Source: Takakia lepidozioides
Taxonomy: Eukaryota > Streptophyta > Takakiopsida > Takakiales > Takakiaceae
Direction of reading: 5' to 3'
NCBI GenBank assembly: GCA_030704615.1
Contig: CM060733.1
Coordinates: 53,010,001-53,074,000, forward strand
Length of the DNA: 64,000 bases
Positions 12,108 to 22,752 of the stretch are shown here, one piece after another; within the stretch, counting starts at the first letter, position 1; the number at the start of each line of letters is the position of its first letter. The notes under the pieces are model-generated. The model ran no database searches. It was not told the origin of the DNA and saw only the letters and a list, made by a program, of their open reading frames with translations. Made by a program: the position numbers and the translations under genes.

Positions 12108-13396
12108 CCCATGTTTGAGCTTCATACTTGGGTAGGGAAGCCCTTCAAGGATGACATGCTGTTGATGTTTCATACTCGACTTGATGACATCCTCAAAATA
12201 CGAGAGGTTAGTACTGTGTTACACTAGCATCTAGGAGTAAACCGAAGTCGGGGTTGACTCTCTGTTCAGTCAGATATCATTATGCACACAATAGGTGAGA
12301 ACTCGTTCATGCAGACCTGTTCTTGCTGACCAGAGCTAGGTTTTGCATCAGAAGAGTACATGGTGATATCTGACATGCCCTCATCTTAGTTAGATTGCAG
12401 CGGCTTACGTAGCATGTCCTTTCTTCAGTGCTTGAGCCTTGTTGCTACAAAGGGTGGAAAATCAAAATGAACAATCTGTTACAAACAATGTTAGCGCAGG
12501 TACATGAAAGGCTGCTGATGCTGGTCTCTGCAAATGAGATGCGCTCACTGGCGTAGCGTGTGTTCCAACCTTTCTCTACTGTGAGACCTTTTGAATGCAC
12601 GTCGACTGCTGAGAGTCTGTGGAAGGTTGCTTTCTCCCACCTGTTCACTCTAAGGGCTCATAGTCTTGTTTCAATGGTAACAAGTGGTATTGACTGAAAA
12701 GACTTTCTCATTCTAGTCGATTTAACAAAATATGTAGATCTTTATCTGCTTTCTCAACGAGGTATAGGTGAAACCCTAAAAGCAGATACATGTGCTGAAA
12801 GATGCATGCAAAGGGTTCGATAATTTTGGTTTGGCATTAGAGCAGCATTCTAGGACGCCCAATATTTACAGATAGATTCATGTTGTATGTCTGATGTAGG
12901 CTGCTTTGGTGGAGTATGAGGAAAAGATGCTTCCAATAGAGGGGAAGATAGCCTTAAAACTGCGGGAACTCTTTTGCTCTTCTCTCCTACCTTCCTTTGC
13001 AGCATCTGTCAGAGAAAATGCAAACAACTCTGTTTCAGCTATGGCTCGGCCTCATCAGGTGGCAAACTTCTTTTCTTCTGGTTATAATGCGTTCCTTAGA
13101 CCATCTGGTGTTTGCAAATTTCTCTTTAGCTTTCAGGAATGTCCCAATTGCACTGACTTTATATGCAAAGTTTCCCTCTGTTGGGGAACCTTGGTAAATG
13201 AAGGCTAGTAAGAAGATAAAGAGGTCGGTGTACCCTTGCACAACCACATCTTTTTAAATGGTATGTGTTTTGTTGTGCTGACAGCTGTGTGCAAGTGATG
13301 GGAGAACTGCGCAGGTTTAAAGAGCTCTTTGGAAAACCTCTTGTGGTGCAATGTCTGGCAAGTGAAGGACATAGGCTCCTCTCACTAATTCAAAGG
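12108..13396 (+). pseudogene. Fragment resembling dynein heavy chain N-terminal tail, about 3 exons
   Basis: Block 1 (12108-12207) reads FKDDMLLMFHTRLDDILKIRE and ends at a GTTAGT donor. Block 2 (about 12898-13058) follows an AG and reads YEEKMLPIEGKIALKLREL; it ends CAG before GTGGCA. Block 3 (about 13295-13390) reads GELRRFKELFGKPLVVQCL then ASEGHRLLSLIQ and ends AAAG before GTGATT. The order and wording (FxxRLxxIL, YExxMxPIExxIAxKLR, RPLVxxxLxSE) fit the DHC_N1 region of cytoplasmic dynein-2 type heavy chains. Phases between blocks 2 and 3 do not join cleanly, and motor parts are absent. The identification is from memory of the family and needs a search. Confidence 0.5.
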
Positions 13397-13914
13397 TGAT
13401 TGGCAGAGAGTCACAATTTTTTGTTGTTGTTTGATGCCCTTTGTTGTTCTTTGTCCGTCTCCTGTAGAGGAAATCAAAGTCGCAAGCTCCTCAATCAGAA
13501 GCATTCCTACTTTGTGTTGTGTGAAGGAGGAACCATGGAATCATTGATATGCACCAGTGTCAGCATGCAGGCATGTTGAGGCTCTGAGGAGTACATTTGA
13601 AGAGAAGTGTGTTGTGTTCAGCACCCATAATAGAAAGAATGAATTTGATGTGGCCTTGCCCCATTTCCATGCGGGGATAGTTGTTGGAAGTAGTAGAGTC
13701 GTCCCTATTTTTTCATGTTGAATTCTGCAAGTTAGCTCGTTGGTGGATCTATGGTGGTTTTGGAGTGATTTTGTGCTCCCTGTACCTTCTTCTTCAACCT
13801 ATTTCAGTCTGTTTTGCCCTCTCATCATTAGGGTTTAGGGTGTTTGCTGGAAGAACTTCATGCCATCAGTGTCAGCTGCTAGTAGCAAGGCTGAGGATGT
13901 ATTCATGATTTGTC

Positions 13915-14000
13915 CACAGGCAGGGATAGCTGAGGACCAGGGATAGAGGTCCAGATTCATCCAAGAGGGCCGGATCCAAACTACAAACAGGAAAGGCAGA
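13915..14000 (+). pseudogene. Fragment similar to an OSB (PDF-motif) exon
   Basis: The words GGATAGCTGA, AGGGATAGAG and GTCCAGATTCATCCAAGAGGGCC occur in the same order and spacing as on the minus strand at about 35720-35785, which is the last exon of the OSB-like gene. The similarity includes the intronic side of the exon, so it derives from genomic DNA and not from a processed transcript. After GGGCC the two copies diverge. Confidence 0.6.
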
Positions 14001-14042
14001 CCAGGGAAAAGCTGCAGAGGAGCAACCAAAGGCACTTGGTAT

Positions 14043-14324
14043 TTGGGTAGGGTTCAAAGAATGCGGAAGAAAATCAATAAGCGGTTTGTAGAATGTAGGG
14101 ATTCTGTTGATTTATTGGAGCGTCATTCTCATATGGAGATTGGGTTAGCATGGTACCAAAAAATTCGAGGAGGGGTCTATACGTACGATTTGACGGATAA
14201 CATGATGGTTGATTTGGATTCCATTATCGCGTTAGCATGTTTAAAGTACAATGTCAAGTCAAACACATATGTACTTGATGCAAATGACCGAAAAGTCTTT
14301 GACAACTTTATCAAAGGCAAATAA
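14043..14324 (+). CDS. Orphan ORF, 93 codons, unknown
   Basis: The frame gives a basic start (RVQRMRKKINKRF) and a mixed, protein-like body (LLERHSHMEIGLAWYQKI, DLDSIIALACLKYN, DANDRKVFDNFIKGK). The composition resembles a real folded protein more than chance translation. I do not recognise the family. It lies inside the gene-fragment insertion, so it may be one more captured piece or an element gene. The start codon is not supported by context. Confidence 0.3.
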   Translation: MGRVQRMRKKINKRFVECRDSVDLLERHSHMEIGLAWYQKIRGGVYTYDLTDNMMVDLDSIIALACLKYNVKSNTYVLDANDRKVFDNFIKGK

Positions 14325-14359
14325 TTTTTTAATTAATTTGTTAGATTTTATTATGTTTA

Positions 14360-14622
14360 AATGAATAAATTCGATATAATATAAAAACATACATATACAT
14401 ATTGGAGGGTTATTTTTAATGATGGAAAATGAGAATATACATACATAAGGGGGTACTTTTTAAAAATTATAAATTTTTGTATATTTACAGGAGGGGGTTT
14501 TATAATCTTCAAAAAGTATGTACATAGGGGGTATAAATTATCCAAGGACCCGTATACAGGGGGTTTTTTTATTAGGCGATGAACGCACGTGATACGCACA
14601 GTTTATAAAGAGTGCCCCCCCC
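14360..14622 (+). repeat. AT-rich tract with spaced GGGGG motifs
   Basis: The word (T/A)ACA(T/G)(A)GGGGGT recurs about every 35-60 bp (near 14400, 14447, 14490, 14525 and 14560) in otherwise AT-rich DNA. The tract ends with eight Cs at 14615-14622, where gag resumes. It looks like the terminal repeat region of the inserted element. Confidence 0.5.
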
Positions 14623-14763
14623 AGGTTAGGACCACTATGGTAGGCCTGGTGGTTATAACAATGGCATGGAAGGGAGAGGTAATCCAAGAGGAAATTACCA
14701 AGGAAATTCTAGGGGCAACTATCAGGGTAATCCAAGGGGGAATTACCAGCCAGGGAATCAGGA
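14623..14763 (+). pseudogene. Gypsy gag, Gly/Asn-rich linker before the zinc knuckle
   Basis: Read from the GAC at 14630, the frame gives HYGRPGGYNNG and then repeats of RGNYQGNP/S. It continues, across the nested chromovirus, into the CCHC knuckle at 21790. The junction is base-exact: CAGGA on both sides of the nested element. Confidence 0.8.
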
Positions 14764-15490
14764 TGTCGCGCACCTCACTTCGGTAAGCTCCCCCTCAAGT
14801 CATAGTTACTCGCTTTGATGCGCGCGCCTGACTCCCAACCTGGCCGCCGGGCCAACTTGGAGCTTCGGCTGCTCACCGGGGCATAACGGTCCCCCTTTGT
14901 TCTCCCAAAGAACCCTCCACCGATTTGGAACCAGCGGGAATTCCCTTTGGTAGTTGGCAGTCCGGAACAGCTCCCCACTCTTTGGTCGCTTTCCGGCTCG
15001 CTCGCTTACTCACTAGTTTTTGGTCACCAACGGGCTTGCACCGTTCTCGAGGTTACTACTCCCTATATATACTTTTGTAGCTGTCCGCGGGGGTTTCACA
15101 ACCAGCCATGCCATTTTATGGCGAACCACCACGAAAACCCTCGACTCCCGGTGATGAGACGCGGTGAGTCTTGGCCCACTCACCACGGCCCCTATGGACC
15201 GTGATGAGTCCCAAGACTCCCCACGACTCCCACCACGAGGTCTCCGCCCCCATGGTGAGTCCTATGCCACCCCCACTAAGTCCCGCTAAGCTACCACTAC
15301 CCCTTGTGGAGCCACCCCCACCGCAACCCGGTGTGCGGGGCTCCACCTAGTGAGCGCCTCCGCTTCCCTGAGTGCCTTGGGCACTCAAAGGTGCTTCAGC
15401 CCCCCATACCTATCGCTGCCGCTGCCCCCACCACAGGGGCAGCCCCTCATGTGTCCCGACCCCCTGCCCTCAATGCAAAGGGCCGCGACA
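14764..15490 (-). repeat. Chromovirus 3' LTR (downstream in element orientation)
   Basis: 727 bp, near-identical to 21021-21747. It carries the words CTATATATACTTTTG, a possible TATA region when the plus strand is read, and several TGAGTC repeats. The end at 15490 is set by the shared CGCGACA. Confidence 0.95.
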
Positions 15491-16411
15491 CACACCCCTA
15501 CCAACAGGAAGTCGATGTCCTCATCGACTTGTCTATGTTGTAGAAACGAACATCCAAGTTGTGGCGTCCCACATCAAGGAGTTTGTTTCCGTACCATGGC
15601 GTCCCATGGCAAAGAACCAAACCCCACATTTGACTCTACTCTCCACTAGCTAGTTCGGCCGACTTCCTCCAAGTCCCGGCCAAGGGTGGAGCCTCTCAAG
15701 CTCCTCCCAGTGCACTCTTCTTGGCCTTCTTCAAGGTCAAGGAACGATCCTCCCCGAGGATCGAATCGCCTTACTGCAACAACATTGCTTGCGACCGCTC
15801 ATGATGCCGCTTTTGGCATCACCTTGGGCAAGGGTTCACCTGGAACCCTCTTTGACTAGGAAGATAACCTTAAACCAACCGTGCGCCCAATCACTACAAT
15901 TGGGTCCGCCTTGGAATGCTGGCCTGAGGTACGGGAACACGTCGAAGCCGCACTACGACTTCGTCCCGAGGCTACACGATTATAGTACGTGAACGGAAGC
16001 ACGTAGCTTCCGCGTTAGCCCGCACTACAAGGCAACCCCCTCGGTAGCGCAGTTATAGTATGCGCACGCGCCAGGTGCGCACTAGCACGTGAACTCCCAA
16101 AGAAGGCGCAAGTTTCTTGCCCCTTGGATGGGGGTCACCCGATTTCGGCACTACGCAAACACACGATTAACCCAATTTACCTCTCCCACTTTTATAAGCT
16201 AGCATGCATTCTACACACTAGCCAACCATACCATGCATCACCATTCCAAACAAAATAGGACGCACAACATTTGGAAGCCATTTCATTTATAGCACGTTTT
16301 GTACAATACAAGTTTTTGCAATCGGATTCCTAAGCTAGCTAAGCCGGGCTAAGCATGCATTTCTGCTAAGCATGCATTTCTTCCCCCACGCTCCAAGGGT
16401 TGATGTCCCCA
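15491..16411 (-). other. Chromovirus 3' untranslated part
   Basis: No conserved frame is seen between the chromodomain stop and the LTR. On the minus strand GGTAGGGGTGTG directly precedes the LTR and is the likely polypurine tract. Two tandem copies of CTAAGCATGCATTTCT lie near 16350-16382. Confidence 0.6.
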
Positions 16412-17807
16412 TCAACGCTTCTTTCGCTTTTGAGGTCGCCCTTCGAAAGCTGCAACCGCTTCGGATGCGTTTCCCATTTCTGAGGCACGCACCCAAGATG
16501 CCTCCACATGATGATAGCCCTTCCATTTGACGAGATACTCCGTTTCTCGGTTCTTGAACCACCTCGACTTAAGTATTGCCTCCACCTCGTACTCAGGTTC
16601 ATTTTCATGATCCAACAGCATAGGTGGCGGACGCAACATTTGATGCCGATTCGGACGCGCTTCATCTTTGAAGTAAGGCTTCAAAAGGGAGACATGGAAT
16701 ACCGGGTGCACCTTGCTGTTTGTCGGCAGCTCCAATTCGTACACATCCTCATTCATAACCTTCCGAATGCGAAAGGGTCCCGCATACGGAGGTACGAACT
16801 TCGGACTCACTTTCGGAGGTAGTCAAAAATTCTTGATGTTCAACCAGACCTTCGTGCCTGCCTCAAACTTCACTTCCCTCCGCTTCCGATTCGCCTGCCT
16901 TTCATACCATTTCCTAGCTTTGGCAATGTTGTATTTTGCGAGCTTCAACAAACGCTCACGTTCTTCTAGTACCGCCGTTACTCCCGGTTCCTCAACGTCC
17001 TGGGCGGCCCAACTTGTCGGCACCAGAGGTGCTTTTCCATAGACCAATACGAAATGGGAAACTCCCGTTGCGGAGTGTTCTGTGTTATTATAACAGAACC
17101 GTATCTAAGTGTTCCACCCAGTCTGTTTGGTCTGCCGACACGTAATTCCGCAAGATCTGCTTCACTACGGAATTCACTATTTCTGTTTGGCCGTCGGTCG
17201 TAGGTCGGAAGGCGGTGCTCATCTTCAGCCTCGTCCCCATCTTCTTCCAAAGTGCCCTCCAAAATTTACTCGTAAACTTTGGATCGCGGTCCGAGACAAT
17301 ATCCCTCGGGACTCCATGATGTTTTAAGACATGGGCGAAGTAAAGTCGCCCTGTTTCCTGCGCCATAGCCGTCTCCTTGGTGGGGATGAAATGACCCATT
17401 TTACTGAACCTATCCACCACCACCATGATTGCATCGAATCCTTTTGACAGCGGCATAGCAATCATGAAATCCATCGAGACGCTTTCCCAAGTCCCCTCTG
17501 GAATCGGCAAGGGTTGTAACAGCCCCGCTTGCTTTTTGTACTCGCTCCGGTTTTGTTGGCATGTGGTGCATGTCTTGACATACTCCTCTGCCTCCTCCCT
17601 CAGTTTGGGCCAGAAATACTCTTTCTTCAAGAGTGCCGCATTGCGCTTGGCTCCGTCGTGGCCCGCAAGCGGGCTATCATGACATTCTCTCAAGAGGCTA
17701 TCTCTGATCCCTCCCTTCGGCATGTAGAGACATTTTTGCTTATACCGGAGCAGTCCATTTTGCAAGTGGAACTGCGATTTAACCCCCATCCTCAAGTCCT
17801 GCATCAC
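16412..17807 (-). pseudogene. Chromovirus integrase with C-terminal chromodomain
   Basis: 17088-17807 has the zinc-binding H-H-C-C end (CTTCQQNR) and the catalytic core with DFMIAMPLSKGFDAIMVVVD, SDRDPKFTS and DGQTEIVN. A one-base shift near 17088 leads to 16823-17047 (GPF-type C-terminus, KWYERQANRKRREVKF). An in-frame TGA at 16823-16825 is followed by 16412-16810. That last part contains a chromodomain (YEVEAILKSR, EYLVKWKGY, SWVRASEM) and a basic tail. Chromodomains in this position define chromoviruses and are known to bias insertion towards modified chromatin. Catalytic residues are intact; the frame is not. Confidence 0.9.
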
Positions 17808-17820
17808 GGACTTCGCCAGC

Positions 17821-19413
17821 TCATCCTTCCGGCACCTTTCGGATCTTCCTTTGGAGCGCCGTCTCGCATTTGTACACCAACAAGAGCTGCTGCTTTCTAT
17901 TTAAAGCATCGGCTACCACGTTGTCTCGTCCCGGTTTGTACTGGATATCCACGTCGAACACCGCCAAAGTATCTTGCCACCTAAGCTGTTTTGGGGACAA
18001 CTTGGGCTGTATGGCAAAATACTTCACCGTGACATTGTCCGTGAACACCTTCACTGGGTTGGAACCAACATAGTGGCGCCAAAGCTCAAGACAGTGCACC
18101 ACCGCCTTCATCTCTTTCTCGTGCGTCGGCCACCATCGCTCGACTTCATTCAGTTTCTTACTTTCGTAAGCCACTGGACGTCCATCTTGCATCAGTACAC
18201 CCCCAATTGCGAAGTCCGACGCATCTGTATGTATCTCGAACGGACGATCGAACTCTGGGATTTTCAAGACTGGAGCTTCCGCCATCCGCTGCTTCAATTC
18301 AGCAAAAGCTTGGCCACAAAAGGTGTTCCATGCCCAGACTTTAGATTTACACAGAAGGTCTGACAGCGGACCCGCGATTTTGGCGAAATTTCTCACATAC
18401 TTCCGGTAATAGGAGGCGAGTCTTAGGAAGGATCGCACTCCCGGGACCGAAGTCGGAGGCTCCCAGTCCAAAATTGCCCTCACCTTTCTGTCATCCATTT
18501 TGATCCCATCCTGTGTAATCACATGCCCCAAGAACTCCACTTTCGTGACCCCGAATTTGCACTTTGAAGCTTTGGCGTACAGCTTCCCTTCCTGCAACTT
18601 TTGGAACACCCTTTTGAGGTGCTCCAGGTGCTCCTCCTTTGTTTTCGAGTACACCAAGATGTCGTCGATGTACACGATCACAAAGTCATCCAACCACTCC
18701 TGAAAAAGGCTGTTCATCAGCGTGCTAAAGGTCGCAGGTGCATTGGTGAGCCCAAAAGGCATCACCAAGAACTCATATGAACCATACCTTGTCCTGCACG
18801 CGGTCTTCTCCTCATCTCCTTCCGCCACCCGAATTTGATGATAGCCGGAGCGCAAGTCGATCCGGCTGAAATACTTCGCTCCTGCCAACTGGTCGAAAAG
18901 GTCGTCGATCCTTGGCAAAGGGTACCGGTTTTTAATAGTCACCTTATTCAAAGCCCTGTAATCGACACACATCCGCAGCGTTCCATCCTTCTTGTCTGCG
19001 AATAGCACCGGGGCTCCGTAAGGTGACTTACTCGGCCGGATGTACCCCTTTGACATTAGATCCTTGAGCTGAGTCTTCAGCTCGACCAACTCCCTGTGGC
19101 TCAACCAGTAGGGTGCCTTGGCAGGCGGTTCCGATCCCGGTATCACCTCAATCTTGTGGTCAACTCCTCTTCGCGGTGGCAAGCCGCTTGGTAAATCCTC
19201 CAGCATCACATCCTGGTATTTCTCCAAAATCCTCTTGATCCAATCTGGGCTCGGCTCCCCATCGCCTTCTCCTTTCACTTCTCTAATGTAAAGCAAAAAC
19301 TGGGGCTCGTGTGCCTCCTCCACGGCCCACTCCCTTGCTGACAGAAGGTTTATTCGCCCTCCCACGGATTTGGGCGTTTCCGACACTCGTAAGCCTCGCC
19401 ACCATTCCCACAT
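17821..19413 (-). CDS. Chromovirus reverse transcriptase and RNase H
   Basis: A 530-codon open frame. RT blocks in order: [74 protein letters not shown] and the catalytic YIDDILVYS, then FLGHVI. RNase H follows with [34 protein letters not shown] and [10 protein letters not shown]. This is the longest intact frame of the element. It is offset from the protease frame upstream (shift near 19400) and from integrase downstream (shift near 17815), so it is not continuous with either as sequenced. Confidence 0.9.
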   Translation of the reverse strand: MWEWWRGLRVSETPKSVGGRINLLSAREWAVEEAHEPQFLLYIREVKGEGDGEPSPDWIKRILEKYQDVMLEDLPSGLPPRRGVDHKIEVIPGSEPPAKAPYWLSHRELVELKTQLKDLMSKGYIRPSKSPYGAPVLFADKKDGTLRMCVDYRALNKVTIKNRYPLPRIDDLFDQLAGAKYFSRIDLRSGYHQIRVAEGDEEKTACRTRYGSYEFLVMPFGLTNAPATFSTLMNSLFQEWLDDFVIVYIDDILVYSKTKEEHLEHLKRVFQKLQEGKLYAKASKCKFGVTKVEFLGHVITQDGIKMDDRKVRAILDWEPPTSVPGVRSFLRLASYYRKYVRNFAKIAGPLSDLLCKSKVWAWNTFCGQAFAELKQRMAEAPVLKIPEFDRPFEIHTDASDFAIGGVLMQDGRPVAYESKKLNEVERWWPTHEKEMKAVVHCLELWRHYVGSNPVKVFTDNVTVKYFAIQPKLSPKQLRWQDTLAVFDVDIQYKPGRDNVVADALNRKQQLLLVYKCETALQRKIRKVPEG

Positions 19414-19889
19414 GGCAGCGTGACTACTCTCTTGCGGCCATCTATGACCACCCCGGATTTGCTCAAAAAGGTCATCCCCAAAATGAGATCCACTCCATCG
19501 ATCTCGCAGATGGTGAAGTTCTCACGTCCCTCCCAACTCCCCAGTTGAAGAGGAACATCAAACGCCAACCTTGTCGCCATCTGTGCTTCTCCTTTGGCAG
19601 AACGCACCTCAATAGAGGCCCCCACGTCACTTGTCGGGAGTCCCAACTTTCGCGCCGCCGCCGGCGTCATGAAGGAGTGCGACGCTCCTATGTCCACCAA
19701 CAACGACACGTTAGTTCCGGATATTATCCCATCCACGAACAATAACTGACTCCCTTTACGCAGGGCGCCAGTTTCCTGATACAACTCACAAGAATAGTTG
19801 CCTACCTTGCAAGTCCTGGCGACCACCGCTTCCACCAAGCGACTGATGGTATCTTCCGACAGCTCCGTGGTTGCCCGAGTCATGTTCAA
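19350..19889 (-). pseudogene. Chromovirus aspartic protease
   Basis: About 180 codons containing LLVDIGASHSFM, where a usual protease has D-S/T-G; here the middle residue is Ile. The flap-side motif DLILGMTFL follows. It is in the same frame as gag upstream, separated by one TGA at 19893-19895, and shifts frame before RT. The Ile in the active-site triad suggests it may be inactive. Confidence 0.8.
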
Positions 19890-19892
19890 TTG

Positions 19893-21019
19893 TCAAGGTT
19901 TCGTGCACTTCTTGGCCATGTGCCCGGGCTCCCCGCAATTGAAACACACTCCATCAAAGGTCGCCTTCTGTCCGCCATAAGCCGCTCCACCCGCTTTTCC
20001 TTTTGAAGCACCGGGTGCCGCCTTGACGTGTGAAGGCCCTCCCTTCGATTTCCACGTGCCATTGTCGCCGCGTGGCCTATCCCACTTCTTTTCTGGTCGG
20101 AAGGAATCACCTTCCCGCCGGGTCTTCTTGTGGTTCAGCTCCGTACGGCCTTGTCTCTCACCCCTAGGGACATCCGAGAAACATTCAGCCCTCTCAATTG
20201 CCTCGTTCAAAGTCTTGGGTGGCTTCTCCTCCAACTTCCGCCTGGCCCATGGGGCCAGTCCCGCCACAAAGTTGAAGACCATTTTGGTTCTGCCATGTCC
20301 GCGACTTTGAGCAACAGCACATTGAAAGCCTGGACATACCCCCGAATGTCATCTGTTTGCTTCAAATTCCTCATCTTGTCTCGGGCAAGCCAGGACGCGT
20401 TGAGAGGCACAAATTGTCTCTTCATCAATTCCTTGAACCCACTCCAGTTCAAGGTTTCCGGGCTTGGACCTCGGTCGTGAAGGCGTTTCTGCCACCATTG
20501 TTGAGCATAGCCCCTCAAATAGGTGGGAGCCACTTCCACCCGATCCTCGTCACTCAACTTGGCCGCCCGGAAGTACTGCTCTAGCTCCAAGAGCCAGGTG
20601 TTGAGTGCCTTCCGATTTCGGACGCCCTCGAAGGTGCCGGGTTCCTTAGGCTTCACCTTAAACTTTGCCTTAGCGGAAGTGGCATTAGCCGCCTTCAACA
20701 CGTCTTTCAACGTCCCGCCAAACTGCGCCAACAACCCTTCCCAAAAAGCTACCGGCATGGAAGGCATCTGTTGGTCTGTCAGAGCTCTCAGGGATTCCTC
20801 GGGCTCCGACTCCTCGGATTCCTCCCGCTCTTGAGCGGCCTCGTTTTCAGAAACCTGCGTCGCTTCCTCAAATGGCCGCTTCGGTGACACGTCGCCCTCA
20901 TCGGGCTCACCAGGATCATCATGTTTTGGGCCGTTCCGCTTTTGCTTTGGCTTGCCCAACCCCATGATGAGGCCAATCCCAAGGATGATCGCGTACTGAA
21001 CTCTAAGCTCTGATATCAA
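19893..21019 (-). pseudogene. Chromovirus gag
   Basis: The N-terminal part is acidic and Glu/Ser-rich. The capsid domain has FEGVRNRKALNTWLLELEQYF, AAKLSDEDRV, YAQQWWQKRL and FKELMKRQFVP. A frame change at a run of four Ts (plus strand about 20282-20285) shifts to 19893-20282, which has RAECFSDVP and the knuckle CFNCGEPGHMAKKC. It ends with a TGA that is in frame with protease. One short homopolymer base would account for the shift. Confidence 0.85.
21005..21018 (-). promoter_or_regulatory. Chromovirus primer binding site
   Basis: Read on the minus strand, TGATATCAGAGCTT follows the 5' LTR end after a few bases. It matches the initiator-Met-type site TGGTATCAGAGC except at one position. Confidence 0.75.
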
Positions 21020-21020
21020 G

Positions 21021-21747
21021 TGTCGCGCACCTCACTTCGGTAAGCTCCCCTCAAGTCATAGTTACTCGCTTTTGATGCGCGCGCCTGACTCCCAACCTGG
21101 CCGCCGGGCCAACTTGGAGCTTTGGCTGCTCACCGGGGCATAACGGTCCCCCTTTGTTCTCCCAAAGAACCCTCCACCGATTTGGAACCAGCGGGAATTC
21201 CCTTTGGTAGTTGGCAGTCCGGAACAGCTCCCCACTCTTTGGTCGCTTTCCGGCTCGCTCGCTTACTCACTAGTTTTTGGTCACCAACGGGTTTGCACCG
21301 TTCTCGGGGTTACTACTCCCTATATATACTTTTGTAGCTGTCCGCGGGGGTTTCACAACCAGCCATGCCATTTTATGGCGAACCACCACGAAAACCCTCG
21401 ACTCCCGGTGATGAGTCGCGGTGAGTCTTGGCCCACTCACCACGGCCCCTATGGACCGTGATGAGTCCCAAGACTCCCCACGACTCCCACCACGAGGTCT
21501 CCGCCCCCATGGTGAGTCCTATGCCACCCCCACTAAGTCCCGCTAAGCTACCACCACCCCTTGTGGAGCCACCCCCACCGCAACCCGGTGTGCGGGGCTC
21601 CACCTAGTGAGCGCCTCCGCTTCCTTGAGTGCCTTGGGCACTCAAGGGTGCTTCAGCCCCCCATACCTATCGCTGCCGCTGCCCCCACCACAGGGGCAGC
21701 CCCTCATGTGTCCCGACCCCCTGCCCTCAAGGCAAAGGGCCGCGACA
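21021..21747 (-). repeat. Chromovirus 5' LTR (upstream in element orientation)
   Basis: 727 bp, near-identical to 14764-15490, with TG...CA termini. It is followed by the target duplication CAGGA at 21748-21752. Confidence 0.95.
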
Positions 21748-21752
21748 CAGGA

Positions 21753-22752
21753 TTACAGAAATAATCCTAGAGCAGACCAAGGGCGAGGACCCAATGGTGA
21801 AGAATTGTGTTACTATTGTAATCAAGCAGGACATCGCAAGGCAGCCTGTCCATTCTGGATCAGACACCAGAATGAGATGAGAGCTCCTGTGAATGAGGGG
21901 CCAGTGGTGGCAGCTCACATGGTTAGGCCATGTGTTGTACCAGAAGTAAGTACAATGATAGTAACGAGAAGCAAAGCCAAACTAATACCTCCAGTAGTTG
22001 AGGAAGATGATGATAATGAAGATGGCAGTGATGTGCCTGAAGATGATGAGGCTTGGAGAGATGAGAAGGAACTGCACAAGGAAGTGGCAGATACCATAAG
22101 GGAAATGCAGAAGAGTACTGATATTCCTATGGCCGATTCCTCTGATTCTGATGGAGAAGAAGAAGTGAGTGAGGATGAAAGGAAGAAAGAAGCTGCAGAC
22201 ATGCAGAGTAATGAAGGGACTTTGGCTGAAGTAATATGCCAGACCAAAGCGGAGATTACCATTGGACAGCTATTGGCTGTGGCACCTTATTGTAGACACA
22301 GGCTGTATCAAGCAATCAATCGAATTGCCCATGTGACAGGGAACACAGACCTGAACAGCAAGGTGACTAGTTATAATGTGAAGCCGGAAGGGCGAGAAAC
22401 AGTCATGGACTTTGATGATTCTATGCCAGTAATCCAATTGAGAATTGGAAGCACAGAACTAACTGATGTACTGATAGATGGAGGCTATGGAGTGAATATA
22501 ATTACAGACCAATTAAGGCAGAAGTTGGGTCTAAGTAACATGAAACCAGCCCCATTTACAGTAACAATGGCAGATCAAAGAAGTGTACAGCCATTGGGAT
22601 TGATAAGAGGAGTTAAGATACAGATTCAAAACATGATCTTTATGATCACGATAACTGTGTTGAAAATGGATGAAGTCATGGAGGCTTACTCCTTATTATT
22701 GGGACGTCCGTGGCTGAAACAGGCCAGGGTATTCCATGACTGGAATTCCTAG
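21753..22752 (+). pseudogene. Gypsy zinc knuckle and protease
   Basis: The gag frame resumes with YRNNPRADQGRGP and a knuckle CYYCNQAGHRKAAC. A long acidic linker leads to a retropepsin-like domain with VLIDGGYGVNIIT (D-G-G instead of D-S/T-G) and YSLLLGRPWLKQA. A TAG at 22750-22752 ends it, in the same register as the RT frame that follows. The open frame that enters from the left LTR of the nested element (from 21607) is fortuitous. Confidence 0.8.

Larger units (their letters stand above)
12108..14622 (+). mobile_element. 2.5-kb insertion in gag carrying host-gene-like fragments
   Basis: Gag coding breaks off at 12107 and its Gly/Asn-rich continuation returns at 14623-14630. The material between has intron-like splice signals, three exon-like blocks resembling a dynein heavy chain tail, about 70 bp similar to an OSB exon present elsewhere in this window (35474-35752), an orphan ORF, and an AT-rich end with G-run repeats and eight Cs. 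Carrying pieces of unrelated genes is typical of Helitrons and Pack-MULEs. I found no clear terminal inverted repeat, CTRR hairpin end or target duplication, so the class is open. Confidence 0.6.
14764..21747 (-). mobile_element. Nested Ty3/gypsy chromovirus, complete with both LTRs
   Basis: Two 727-bp LTRs (14764-15490 and 21021-21747), both starting TGTCGCG and ending CGCGACA, flank minus-strand gag, protease, RT, RNase H, integrase and chromodomain. A 5-bp target duplication CAGGA lies at 14759-14763 and 21748-21752. By eye the LTRs differ at about eight substitutions and two one-base indels, near 99% identity, so insertion was recent. The element interrupts the linker of the plus-strand gypsy gag. 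Despite its youth the coding region has several frame breaks. Confidence 0.95.

Noticed and set aside
21607-21752. Extended N-terminus of the protease frame
   Set aside because: This part lies in the chromovirus LTR; the frame is joined by chance across the insertion junction.
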